A DNA stretch of 33,604 bases, taken from the NCBI GenBank assembly GCA_964407825.1, contig CAYOXD010000019.1:1-33604 (forward strand), read 5' to 3'. This document shows, piece by piece, positions 9,562-17,227 of the stretch. Origin of the DNA: CAYOXD01 sp964407825 (GTDB taxonomy: Bacteria; Desulfobacterota; Desulfobacteria; Desulfobacterales; JAFDDL01). Numbering within the stretch: the stretch's first letter is position 1; the number at the start of each line of letters is the position of its first letter. The notes beneath the pieces are model-generated. The model did no database searches and was not told where the DNA came from. It saw nothing but the letters and a program-made list of their open reading frames with translations. A program made the position numbers and the translations under genes.

Positions 9562-10587
9562 ATGAAGGTGGTTGAAATCAAGGGGGCCGGCGGGGTTTCG
9601 CACATACGGGTCGGTGAGCACCTGGAAAATCTGGGACAATACATCCCTGCCGAGAATGTGGTTTTGATCACGGATGAGAATGTATCGGGCCTTTACCGGC
9701 ATCTTTTCCCCGATCATCCACTCATCGTCATCGGACTGGGCGAGGGGATCAAGACCCTGGAGACCGCCGGCACCATCTACGGGAAGCTGCTGGAGATGAA
9801 CGCCCAGAGATCCACCTTCATCGTTGGGATCGGTGGCGGCATTGTGTGCGATATCGCAGGGTTCGTTGCCTCGACCTTTCTCAGGGGGGTCCGGTTCGGC
9901 TTTGTCTCCTCCACCCTCCTGGCGCAGGTGGATGCCAGTGTCGGAGGGAAAAACGGGGTAAATTTTAAAGGCTACAAGAACATGGTGGGGGTGTTCAACC
10001 AGCCGGAGTTCGTTATCTGCGATCCCGACCTGCTGGGGACCCTGCCCGAGCGGGATCTTCTCTGCGGTTTTGCCGAGATTGTGAAGCACGCGGCCATAGA
10101 GGATGCCTCCCTTTTCGCGTTTCTTGAGGAAAACGTTCAGGGGGCGCTGGCCTTGGACCCCGCCGTGCTGGAGCGGGTGGTCTACGATTCGGTCATCATC
10201 AAGTCCTCGGTGGTCAATCGGGACGAGAAGGAAAAGGGGGAGCGAAGAAAGCTCAATTTCGGGCATACCTTCGGGCATGCCATTGAGAAGACCGCCGGCA
10301 TCCCCCACGGGGAGGCCGTCTCGCTGGGGATGGTCCTGGCAGCGGCCATTTCGGTGAAGCGGGGGCTTTTGTCCGCTGCCGAGGCGGAGCGGCTTAAGAA
10401 ATTGCTGGCTCGCCTGGGGCTGCCCACATCGTTGGAGGTGGACCGGGCGCGGGTGGTCGAGGCGCTGGAGAAGGACAAGAAGAGAGAAAACCGGAGCATT
10501 CACTTCGTGCTGCTCGACGGGATCGGCCGGAGCGTCATCGAAGAGATTGCCATTGAGGAATTGACCCTCGCGGTTCTGGAGGGGTAG
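9562..10587 (+). CDS. aroB: 3-dehydroquinate synthase-family sugar phosphate cyclase
   Basis: NAD- and Zn-dependent cyclase of 341 aa. In the shikimate pathway this family converts DAHP to 3-dehydroquinate; relatives make 2-epi-5-epi-valiolone or 2-deoxy-scyllo-inosose. Seen here: the NAD-binding GGG (91-93), the LLAQVDASVGGK segment with Lys130, KN at 139-140, Glu172 and Lys175 (FAEIVKHA), His235 and His239 (GHTFGHAIE) and His249 (PHGEAV). Glu172, His235 and His249 match the zinc ligands. The NHP or DTP after GGKxx(V/I) in many DHQ synthases is NFKG, and a second-loop Gly is Cys (GGGIVCD). A good Shine-Dalgarno (AAGGAG at 9547) sets the start. It is first in a four-gene operon with two aldolases that are not shikimate enzymes, so a non-shikimate cyclase role is possible. 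Confidence 0.78.
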   Translation: MKVVEIKGAGGVSHIRVGEHLENLGQYIPAENVVLITDENVSGLYRHLFPDHPLIVIGLGEGIKTLETAGTIYGKLLEMNAQRSTFIVGIGGGIVCDIAGFVASTFLRGVRFGFVSSTLLAQVDASVGGKNGVNFKGYKNMVGVFNQPEFVICDPDLLGTLPERDLLCGFAEIVKHAAIEDASLFAFLEENVQGALALDPAVLERVVYDSVIIKSSVVNRDEKEKGERRKLNFGHTFGHAIEKTAGIPHGEAVSLGMVLAAAISVKRGLLSAAEAERLKKLLARLGLPTSLEVDRARVVEALEKDKKRENRSIHFVLLDGIGRSVIEEIAIEELTLAVLEG

Positions 10588-10605
10588 GGCGGGGCGAAGG
10601 GGCAA

Positions 10606-11241
10606 ATGGAACTGGAGATCCCGGTCATCGGCATCCTGAGAGGGGTGGAAGCATCATTTTTCGGTGATATTCTGAAGACCTCCTTCGAGTCCGGCCTTCA
10701 GGCCATCGAGGTCACCATGAATACGGCAGGGGCCGAGCGTATGCTCTCGGCCTTCCGGGCCAAAACGCCGCCTGGAAAATACCTGGGCGCGGGAACGGTG
10801 CGGAACCTGGAGGAGGCCGAAAGGGCCGCCGGCGCCGGCGCCATGTTCTTCGTCACGCCGAATCTGGATCCCGCGGTGATATCCTATGCCCGGAGCTTGG
10901 ATATTCCGGTGATCGCCGGTGCCCTGACACCCACCGAGATATACACGGCCTGGTCGGCGGGTGCTGCCATGGTGAAGGTGTTCCCCTGTGGGGCGCTGGG
11001 GGGACCGAGGTATATCCGGGACGTTCTGGGGCCCTTTGAGCAGATTGCCTTGGCGGCCGTAGGGGGCGTTACCCGAGAGAACTTGAAGGCATATTTTGGC
11101 GCGGGCGCTCGGGCCGTGGGCGTCAGTACCTCCCTTTTCGGAAAGGAGGCCCTGGCCCGGAGGGATCTGGCGGCCCTGGCCCGGAACGTAAAGGAATTTG
11201 TAGAGGCGTGCATTCACATCAGCTCACAGACGGAAGGTTAA
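10606..11241 (+). CDS. KDPG/KHG-type class I aldolase
   Basis: TIM-barrel aldolase of 211 aa, the usual family length. The family splits 2-keto-3-deoxy-6-phosphogluconate (or 4-hydroxy-2-oxoglutarate and related acids) into pyruvate and an aldehyde through a Schiff base. Key residues are visible: Arg12 (GILRG), the general acid/base Glu35 (IEVTMNT), GAGTV at 61-65 and the Schiff-base Lys124 (MVKVFPCG). The order is standard for Eda. It starts 18 bases after the cyclase stop, with a purine-rich site (AAGGGG) just ahead of the ATG. There is no Edd (6-phosphogluconate dehydratase) nearby, so an Entner-Doudoroff role is not supported by context; the true substrate is probably dictated by the operon. 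Confidence 0.85.
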   Translation: MELEIPVIGILRGVEASFFGDILKTSFESGLQAIEVTMNTAGAERMLSAFRAKTPPGKYLGAGTVRNLEEAERAAGAGAMFFVTPNLDPAVISYARSLDIPVIAGALTPTEIYTAWSAGAAMVKVFPCGALGGPRYIRDVLGPFEQIALAAVGGVTRENLKAYFGAGARAVGVSTSLFGKEALARRDLAALARNVKEFVEACIHISSQTEG

Positions 11242-11262
11242 AGATTACATCAAACAACGAAA

Positions 11263-11290
11263 TGCCGGGACTATCCGAGGATTCCCGGCA
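11263..11290 (+). promoter_or_regulatory. Intercistronic hairpin between two aldolase genes
   Basis: TGCCGGGA at 11263-11270 pairs perfectly with TCCCGGCA at 11283-11290 across a 12-base loop. It is followed by AAAAC, not a U-run, so it is more likely an mRNA stability or processing element than a terminator. Confidence 0.45.
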
Positions 11291-11302
11291 AAACAGGGTG
11301 GC

Positions 11303-11307
11303 AGGAG
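11303..11307 (+). promoter_or_regulatory. Shine-Dalgarno that sets the DRE-TIM aldolase start
   Basis: AGGAG with an 8-base spacer to ATG 11316. An in-frame ATG at 11208 would add 36 residues without family likeness and would overlap the preceding gene by 34 bases, so it is rejected. Confidence 0.7.
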
Positions 11308-11315
11308 ATGACAAT

Positions 11316-12263
11316 ATGTTCAGACCGGAAATAAAGGTGCTGGATTGCACGGTCCGAGATGGGGGGCTGATGAACAAGTGGCAGTTTGCCGATGATTTCG
11401 TCAGACACGTGTTCGAGGCAAATACCCGTGCCGGCGTCGATTACATGGAAATCGGATATCTGAGTTCGGAAAGCGCCTTTTGCAGGGAAGACTACGGTCC
11501 CTGGCGGTTCTGTTCCGAGGACGACATCCAGCGAGCCATCGGCGGTCTGGAGAAGAATATCAAGCTGTCCGCCATGGCGGATATCGGCCGGATCGATTAT
11601 GATGATATTCCCCTGAAATCCGAAAGCAGCCTCGACATGGTACGGGTTGCCTGTTACGTGCACCAGGTGGACAAGGCCATCGCCCTGGCCCATCACTGCA
11701 TGGAAAAGGGCTATGAGACCACCATCAATCTCATGGCCGTCTCCACCGTGGGGCCGCGGGATCTCAATGAGGCTCTGGAGGACCTCAACAAGAGCAAGGT
11801 CCCCATCATCTATCTCGTGGACAGCTTCGGCGCCTTCTATTCGGAGGATATCGACGCCCTGGCCGTGAAGTACTTAGAGCGCCTGCCCGGCAAGACCATC
11901 GGCATCCATACCCATAACAACCAGCAGCTGGCCTTCGCCAACACCATCTCCGCCATCATCAAGGGCGTCAACTTCCTGGATGCCAGCCTTTACGGGATCG
12001 GCCGAGGGGCCGGCAACTGCCCCCTGGAGCTGCTCATCTCCTTTCTAAAGAACCCCAAATTCAACGTGGGCCCCCTCATCAAGGTGATCGAAAGCCATAT
12101 TCTGCCCTGGCGGGAGAAGATCGACTGGGGGTATTTCATCCCCTATATGGTCACCGGCGTGCTCAATCAACACCCGCGAAGCGCCATGGCGCACATGGAA
12201 TCGGACAAGAAGAACCAGGTGGTGGATTTCTATAGCCAGATTACAAATCTAATGGACGGGTGA
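11316..12263 (+). CDS. DRE-TIM metallolyase (HMG-CoA lyase / 4-hydroxy-2-oxovalerate aldolase-like)
   Basis: Divalent-metal-dependent aldolase or lyase of 315 aa in the HMGL-like family. The family signature is at the N-terminus (LDCTVRDGG, Arg14-Asp15), and the HxH metal pair is at His198 and His200 (GIHTHNNQ), preceded by VDSFGAFY (169-175). Members make or break C-C bonds next to pyruvate- or acyl-type enolates; DmpG-type enzymes release pyruvate plus an aldehyde. The acetaldehyde dehydrogenase partner (DmpF) that normally follows DmpG is absent, so simple meta-cleavage catabolism is unlikely. I recall similar stand-alone aldolase-domain proteins in surface-sugar or secondary-metabolite clusters, but the substrate here is unknown. 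The stop overlaps the next start (GTGA). Confidence 0.8.
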   Translation: MFRPEIKVLDCTVRDGGLMNKWQFADDFVRHVFEANTRAGVDYMEIGYLSSESAFCREDYGPWRFCSEDDIQRAIGGLEKNIKLSAMADIGRIDYDDIPLKSESSLDMVRVACYVHQVDKAIALAHHCMEKGYETTINLMAVSTVGPRDLNEALEDLNKSKVPIIYLVDSFGAFYSEDIDALAVKYLERLPGKTIGIHTHNNQQLAFANTISAIIKGVNFLDASLYGIGRGAGNCPLELLISFLKNPKFNVGPLIKVIESHILPWREKIDWGYFIPYMVTGVLNQHPRSAMAHMESDKKNQVVDFYSQITNLMDG

Positions 12264-13102
12264 CGGGGCCGGCCATGGCGGAAAAAAGGACGGGGATCCT
12301 CTGGCCGGATGAGCTGAAATCCTACATGCTGCGCATGAAGGAGGCCGATTACCTGCTGGTGGACGTTCGCCAGCCATCGGAGTACGAGGCCGAGCATCTT
12401 CCGGGAGCGCAGCTGATCCCCCTCAATCAGCTGCCGGGCCGGATGGGTGAGCTGCCCAGGGACAAGGAACTCGTCTTTTACTGCAGCCACGGCGGCCGCT
12501 CCCGGGCGGCGATGGTGTTCTGCGCCGACAGCGGCTCGTTCGGGAAACCGGTTTTCAGCCTTGCAGGTGGGATAACGGCCTGGGAAGAGACCGTGGTGGC
12601 GGAGCTTCCCCGGCTTGACCTCTTCGATCCGGACGGATCCATGGAGGACTGGGCCGACACGGCCATGAATCTGGAAAGGGGCGCCTTTCTCTTTTACCTG
12701 TATCTGGTCAAAAAGTGCGCCGGATCGTCCTATGTCCAGGCCCTGGAGGATCTGGCCGCCGTGGAAACAACCCATGCACGGCTGATCTATAATCTTTTCC
12801 CAAGGGACGCGCGGAGCCCGGAAAATTTCCAGGATGTTTACGGAAGTCTTCCGGGAGATATCATGGAGGGCGGCATGCCCCTGGAAGAGGTATGCCGGAA
12901 GCTGGAAACCTCATCCGGGCATTTCATGACCAATGCCCTGGAGATGGCCATCCGCATCGAATTTGCGGCCTATGATCTCTACCGTACGATGACAAACAGG
13001 AGCCCGGAGGGGAACCTCCGGAAGGCCCTCCTGACCCTGTCCCAGGCGGAAAAGCGGCACGTGTTCAGGGTCGCGGACATATTCCAGGACATTTTTTCAT
13101 AG
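12260..13102 (+). CDS. Rhodanese domain fused to rubrerythrin-like diiron domain
   Basis: Two-domain cytosolic protein of 280 aa. The N-terminal rhodanese domain (about 15-112) has the DVR segment, the catalytic Cys75 in the loop CSHGGRS, and the GGITAWE end motif, so a sulfurtransferase or persulfide carrier is expected. The C-terminal four-helix domain (about 128-278) keeps a full set of ferritin-like diiron ligands: Glu139, Glu169/His172 (ETTH), Glu234, Glu264/His267 (EKRH). Rubrerythrin-type diiron domains reduce peroxide. No rubredoxin Cys4 site is present. The GTG start overlaps the stop of the aldolase gene by four bases; an ATG at 12275 is the alternative. It is last in the operon. 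I infer a role in sulfur delivery or protection from oxidants for the pathway, but this is not proven by sequence. Confidence 0.85.
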   Translation: MTGPAMAEKRTGILWPDELKSYMLRMKEADYLLVDVRQPSEYEAEHLPGAQLIPLNQLPGRMGELPRDKELVFYCSHGGRSRAAMVFCADSGSFGKPVFSLAGGITAWEETVVAELPRLDLFDPDGSMEDWADTAMNLERGAFLFYLYLVKKCAGSSYVQALEDLAAVETTHARLIYNLFPRDARSPENFQDVYGSLPGDIMEGGMPLEEVCRKLETSSGHFMTNALEMAIRIEFAAYDLYRTMTNRSPEGNLRKALLTLSQAEKRHVFRVADIFQDIFS

Positions 13103-13170
13103 CCAATCGTTGTCGTTGTCGTAATCGCAGCCGCCATACAACAGTGAGCAACTTCTCGGGGAATGTGCCA

Positions 13171-13950
13171 TCAACCGAACCGCCCGGTGACGTAGTCTTC
13201 CGTCAGCTTCTCCGAAGGAGCCGTGAAGATCTTTTCGGTGGCGTCGAACTCGATCAACTCACCCAGCATCACGAAGCCCGTCCAGTCGGAAATCCTTGCG
13301 GCCTGCTGCATGTTGTGGGTGACGATGATGATGGTGATCTCGTTTTTCAGATTCATGACGAGTTCCTCGATCTTTGAGGTGGAAATGGGATCGAGGGCGG
13401 AGGTGGGTTCGTCGAAGAGGAGTACCTCGGGCTCCACCGCAAGGGCCCGGGCGATGACGAGGCGCTGCTGCTGTCCGCCGGACAGGGCATAGGCGCTGGC
13501 GGAGAGCTTGTCCTTGACTTCCTCCCACAGGGCGGCATGCTTCAGGGCATTTTCGACCTTCTCGGAAAGCCGCGACTTGTTCTTGATCCCCCTGAGTCTG
13601 AGCCCATAGGCGATATTGTCGAAGATGGACATGGGAAACGGTGTCGGCTTCTGGAAAACCATGCCGATGCGGCTCCTGAGGTTGATCAGGTCGTGCCCGT
13701 TGGCCAGGAGATTGTGGCCCTTGTATAGAATTTCCCCTTCATAGCGATGCTTGGGGTAGAGGTCGTGCATCCGGTTGAAGCATCTGAGAAGGGTCGTCTT
13801 GCCGCAGCCGGAGGGCCCGATGAGTGCCGTGACGCTCCGACTGTAGATGGTGAGGTTGATGTTCTTGAGCGCGTGTCCATCCCCTGAATAGTAAAAATTG
13901 AGTCCCTTTATTTCGAGTGCGACGGTATCGGTCACCGGTTGTACCCCCAT
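13171..13950 (-). CDS. pstB: Phosphate ABC transporter ATP-binding protein PstB
   Basis: Cytoplasmic ATPase of the PstSCAB phosphate importer, about 259 aa. Walker A (GPSGCGKTT), Q-loop (VFQKPTPFPMS, the PstB-typical version), signature (LSGGQQQR), Walker B (VLLFDEPTSALD) and H-loop (VTHNM) are all present. The open frame runs further upstream but that part is the pstA coding region in another frame. ATG at 13950 overlaps the pstA end; a GTG at 13935 is a real alternative, since it forms a GTGA overlap with the pstA stop and has GGGGG eight bases before it. It is the last gene of pstSCAB. phoU, which often follows pstB, is absent; the next gene is convergent. Confidence 0.95.
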   Translation of the reverse strand: MGVQPVTDTVALEIKGLNFYYSGDGHALKNINLTIYSRSVTALIGPSGCGKTTLLRCFNRMHDLYPKHRYEGEILYKGHNLLANGHDLINLRSRIGMVFQKPTPFPMSIFDNIAYGLRLRGIKNKSRLSEKVENALKHAALWEEVKDKLSASAYALSGGQQQRLVIARALAVEPEVLLFDEPTSALDPISTSKIEELVMNLKNEITIIIVTHNMQQAARISDWTGFVMLGELIEFDATEKIFTAPSEKLTEDYVTGRFG

Positions 13951-14774
13951 TTGATAAGAAGTCGTCCCACGATGGTGATGAACAGAATGAAGACGGTAAT
14001 CACAAGCGAGGCGGCCCATGCCTGGGCGTGCCAGTCATTGTAGGGTCCCATGGCGTATTGGAATATGCTGACCGTGAGGGAGGGCATGGGGCCGTTCATG
14101 TCGAGTGAAAAGAAATTGTTGCTGAAGGAGGTGAAAAGAAGCGGCGCTGTTTCACCGGCGACCCTCGCGATAGACAGCAGGATACCGGTGAAGATGCCGG
14201 TGGCAGCCCCGCGGTATACAACCTGCAAGATGACTTTGTAGTAGGGAGCGCCCAGGGCGAAGGCGGCCTCCCGCAAGCTCCAGGGGACCAGGGCCAGCAT
14301 GTTCTCCGTTGTCCTTAGGACCACGGGGATCATGATGATGGCCAGGGAAACGGCGCCGGCCCATCCGCTGAAATGCCCCACCGGTTTTACCAGCAGGGCG
14401 TAGATGAAGGTTCCGACGATGATGGAGGGTACGCTGACCATGATATCGGACAGGATGCTGATGCCCTGCGAGATTTTGGTACCGCGGGCATATTCCGCCA
14501 GGAAGGTGCCCCCCAGAACGCCGATGGGCACCCCGATCAGGGTGGCGAACAGGGTGATCAGCAGCTGCCCCACGAAGGCGTTTCGCAGTCCCCCACCGCT
14601 CATGCCGGCGGGTGCGGGGTCGTTGGAAAAGAGGCTCCAGTGAACCGCTCCCATACCGTGCACCAGAACATCGCCAAGAATGAAAACCAGCCAGAATAGA
14701 CCGATCAGCGCGGCCAGGGTGCTCAATAGAAGGGCGATGAATCCTTCGATTCTCCGCTTCGTCTCGTGGGTCAT
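13932..14774 (-). CDS. pstA: Phosphate ABC transporter permease PstA
   Basis: Inner-membrane permease subunit of 280 aa. It starts MTHETKRRIEG at 14774, where ATGA overlaps the pstC stop by four bases and AAGGAA lies about ten bases upstream. The longer open frame upstream is pstC read in the wrong frame. About six hydrophobic segments are seen; the first begins near residue 12. The cytoplasmic EAA loop for the ATPase is visible as LREAAFALGAPYYKVILQVV followed by a conserved Gly after a short stretch. It pairs with PstC to form the channel. Confidence 0.94.
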   Translation of the reverse strand: MTHETKRRIEGFIALLLSTLAALIGLFWLVFILGDVLVHGMGAVHWSLFSNDPAPAGMSGGGLRNAFVGQLLITLFATLIGVPIGVLGGTFLAEYARGTKISQGISILSDIMVSVPSIIVGTFIYALLVKPVGHFSGWAGAVSLAIIMIPVVLRTTENMLALVPWSLREAAFALGAPYYKVILQVVYRGAATGIFTGILLSIARVAGETAPLLFTSFSNNFFSLDMNGPMPSLTVSIFQYAMGPYNDWHAQAWAASLVITVFILFITIVGRLLIKWGYNR

Positions 14775-15712
14775 CGGGAGTATTTCCTTTCCGCCCTGAT
14801 GAGAAAGACCTTTGCGATGAAGAGGGTGATGAAGCTCAGAACGAACAGGACGAGGGCCAGGTAAAACAGAGAGGAGAGATAGATGTCCGAATCGGCCTCC
14901 GTGAATTCGTTTGCCAGGGAGACAGTGATGGTCGCCGCTGCATCCAAAAGGGAAGCGGTGATCTGATGATTGTTGCCCAGGACGAAGGCGACGGCCATGG
15001 TCTCTCCGATGGCCCTTCCCATGGAGAGCACGATTCCGCCGAAGACCCCGAGCTTGGAGTAGGGGATTACCACGTTCTTGACCACCTCCCATTTGGTGGC
15101 GCCCAAGGCATAGGCGGATTCTTTGACCACCTCGGGGGTGAGGTTGAAGGCGTCGCGCGAGATGCTGGCCGTGAAGGGGATGATCATGATGCTGAGGATC
15201 ACGCTGGCCGTGAGCAGATCGATGCCCATGGGGGTCCCCCGGAAGAGGATCGAAAAGAGCGGTAGCCGGCCGAGAGTGTGCTGGAGTGCTGGCTCGATGT
15301 AGTCGGCCATGATGGGGGCGAGGGCAAAAAGCCCCCACATGCCGTAAATGATGCTGGGAATGGCGGCCAGCAGCTCCACCATGACCCCGATGGGGCCCTT
15401 CAGAAAATTAGGGGCGATTTCAGTTACGAAGACGGCAATGCCGATGGCGATGGGAATCGCCATGATCATGGATAACACGGTGGTCACCAGGGTGCCGTAG
15501 AGGGTCGGGGCGGCCCCGAAAATTTTCCGGACCGGATCCCAATGGGTGTCGGTGACAAACCGGAAGATACCGAATTTGTGAATAGATAGGGATGATTCCG
15601 AAAGCAGGACGAGAAAGATACCGATGATCAGGAATATCACCATAAAGGAGGATACCCCCGTCAGGGCGGCAAACACCATATCAACTGGATTTTTTTTACT
15701 GGATGGTATCAC
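14771..15712 (-). CDS. pstC: Phosphate ABC transporter permease PstC
   Basis: Inner-membrane permease subunit of 313 aa with about six transmembrane segments, the first at about residues 13-38. The EAA loop reads ESAYALGATKWEVVKNVVIP and is followed by GRAIGETMAV, both typical of PstC. The start is a GTG at 15712 with a weak AAGAGA site; the first in-frame ATG is at 15679 and would cut into the first membrane helix region. It lies downstream of pstS, separated by a strong hairpin, and overlaps pstA by ATGA. Confidence 0.94.
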   Translation of the reverse strand: MIPSSKKNPVDMVFAALTGVSSFMVIFLIIGIFLVLLSESSLSIHKFGIFRFVTDTHWDPVRKIFGAAPTLYGTLVTTVLSMIMAIPIAIGIAVFVTEIAPNFLKGPIGVMVELLAAIPSIIYGMWGLFALAPIMADYIEPALQHTLGRLPLFSILFRGTPMGIDLLTASVILSIMIIPFTASISRDAFNLTPEVVKESAYALGATKWEVVKNVVIPYSKLGVFGGIVLSMGRAIGETMAVAFVLGNNHQITASLLDAAATITVSLANEFTEADSDIYLSSLFYLALVLFVLSFITLFIAKVFLIRAERKYSR

Positions 15713-15728
15713 GGCGTCTCTTTTAAAA

Positions 15729-15768
15729 CACTAATGGGCCAGATGCAAGATCCCCTGACCCATTAGTG
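15729..15768 (-). promoter_or_regulatory. pstS: pstS-pstC intercistronic hairpin
   Basis: Two 14-base arms (15729-15742 and 15755-15768) around a 12-base loop. Read on the + strand one pair is a C-A mismatch; in the minus-strand RNA, which is the pst mRNA, the same position is a U-G pair, so all 14 positions pair. After the stem the pst mRNA has only UUUUAAAAG, so read-through to pstC is expected. This fits partial termination or 3'-end protection that raises pstS over pstCAB. Confidence 0.75.
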
Positions 15769-15794
15769 CTTTTTTCAATGTAGGCGGATCCTGT

Positions 15795-16805
15795 TTAGTA
15801 AAGTCCGTGGGCCTTCCAGTACGTCCGGATCTTGTTCTTCAACGAGTCCGGAAGGGGAATATAGATGAGTTTTTCAGCTGTTTTGTTCCCGTGCTTGAAA
15901 GCCCAATTATAAAACTTGACGGTATTCTTGCTGGACTGCATTTTGTCTTTGGCCAGGAGTATAAACGTTGCCCCGGCGATTGGCCAGGCATTTTTTCCCT
16001 TGGCGTTGACGAGCCAGAGGTAAAAATCCTTTTGCGGCTCGAAGTCGCCGGTAGCGGCCGCATCCATGAAGGTTGAGGCTTTGGGGGCCACGAAGTGGCC
16101 GGCCGGGTTCTTGAGCAGGGTGTAAGCCAGATGGTTCTGCTTGGCATAGGCGAACTCGACATAGCCGATGGAGTTTCCGGCCCTTTGAACATAGTTGGAA
16201 ACCCCTTCGTTGCCTTTTCCGCCGATACCCGTGGGCCAGCTGACCGATGTGCCATGGCCGACCCGGTCCTTCCAGGCGGGGCAGGCACCGCTCAGATAGG
16301 AGGTGAAGATAGCGGTGGTGCCGGAGCCGTCTGACCGGTGGACAACGGTGATATATTTATGGGGGAGCTGCAATTTGGGGTTCATCGCCTTGATGGCCGG
16401 GTCATCCCAATAGGTGATGTCACCGAGAAAGATCTTGCCCACCGTGTCGGCATCGAGGCGCATCTGGCCGGCCTTGACCCCGTGGATATTGACCACCAGC
16501 ACCACACCGCCCATTACAGCCGGGAATTGAAGCAGATTGTGCTCCTTGAGAAAATCGGGTGTCTGGGGGGCATCGGAGGCACCGAAATCCACCGTTCTGT
16601 TGGAGATCTGCCGGATTCCCCCGCCAGAACCGATGGACTGGTAGTTGATCTGAACACCGGTGGCCTTGTGATAGTTATAGGCCCACGCGGAATACACGGG
16701 ATAGGGAAAAGACGCGCCAGCGCCGTTGAGGGTCTCAGCCGCAGCAATCGATACCGCGCCGAACACCAACGCAAACACAAGCATAACTCTAAACACAGTT
16801 TTCAT
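15795..16805 (-). CDS. pstS: Periplasmic phosphate-binding protein PstS
   Basis: Exported phosphate-binding protein of 336 aa that delivers phosphate to PstCAB. A signal peptide of about 23 residues ends AAA before ETLNGAGASFP. Phosphate-contact segments are visible: GAGASFPYPVY, SGGGIRQI, FGASDAP and HRSDGSGTT. The ribosome site is strong (GGGAGGT, five bases before ATG). It is the first gene of pstSCAB; the hairpin behind it probably sets a higher expression level than for the membrane parts. I see no convincing Pho box in the 420 bases upstream, although phosphate starvation control is the family norm. Confidence 0.95.
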   Translation of the reverse strand: MKTVFRVMLVFALVFGAVSIAAAETLNGAGASFPYPVYSAWAYNYHKATGVQINYQSIGSGGGIRQISNRTVDFGASDAPQTPDFLKEHNLLQFPAVMGGVVLVVNIHGVKAGQMRLDADTVGKIFLGDITYWDDPAIKAMNPKLQLPHKYITVVHRSDGSGTTAIFTSYLSGACPAWKDRVGHGTSVSWPTGIGGKGNEGVSNYVQRAGNSIGYVEFAYAKQNHLAYTLLKNPAGHFVAPKASTFMDAAATGDFEPQKDFYLWLVNAKGKNAWPIAGATFILLAKDKMQSSKNTVKFYNWAFKHGNKTAEKLIYIPLPDSLKNKIRTYWKAHGLY

Positions 16806-17227
16806 TACTTACCTCCCATTATAAATGATTAACCAAATTTACAGCCAACGTATGGATGACGTTCCTGATCGCTTGGGCACCACCTCCTGTGCTGGTATTT
16901 CCTGCGGGGCAGTACCGACCTGCAGGATCCAAGATGCTATTTCTAGAAATATATTGTTAGGACATTATTAGGGCGGCATTATAATTTATTTAGATGGATC
17001 GAACTCCGATCGTACGTACGCCTTTAAACATGCATCCGACAACGATCAACGATTAAAGCTGCAATAACGAGAGGTATTTCCAATGCCATTAGGATCATTT
17101 TACCCTGCCTTCAAACCGGTCCGATATTGAGTTTTGCGGTTCAGACATGCTATGCAGATGATGCGTATGCGTGGATTCCCAGCGGCGCCAAATCCCATCA
17201 CCTCAAACTCGACATTGGAGGGGCCTC
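16806..17227. other. Divergent intergenic region, pstS / flavoredoxin-like gene
   Basis: 422 bases without a gene, more AT-rich than its flanks. It holds two perfect palindromes (ATTTCTAGAAAT at 16939-16950 and CGTACGTACG at 17011-17020) and TATAAT-like sequences on both strands near 16980. No coding frame, tRNA or convincing Pho box is seen. Confidence 0.5.
16957..16985 (+). promoter_or_regulatory. Candidate sigma-70 promoter for the flavoredoxin-like gene
   Basis: TTAGGA (3/6) and a perfect TATAAT at 16980-16985, 17 bases apart. It would give a leader of about 235 bases. The weak -35 keeps confidence low. Confidence 0.3.

Noticed and set aside
9547..10605. 352-codon open frame on the minus strand
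   Set aside because: Antisense to the cyclase gene with its zinc and NAD motifs; no ribosome site or domain.
13951..14019. Longer N-terminus for pstB
   Set aside because: The extra residues are pstA coding sequence in a shifted frame and do not resemble ABC ATPase starts.
14775..15338. N-terminal extension of pstA
   Set aside because: The open frame upstream of ATG 14774 is pstC read in another frame; its residue make-up (His, Arg, Pro, Gly rich) is not that of a permease.
16821..16850. TATAAT with a TTGGCT -35 just before pstS
   Set aside because: The start point would fall within or after the Shine-Dalgarno, leaving an almost leaderless mRNA that could not use the strong ribosome site.
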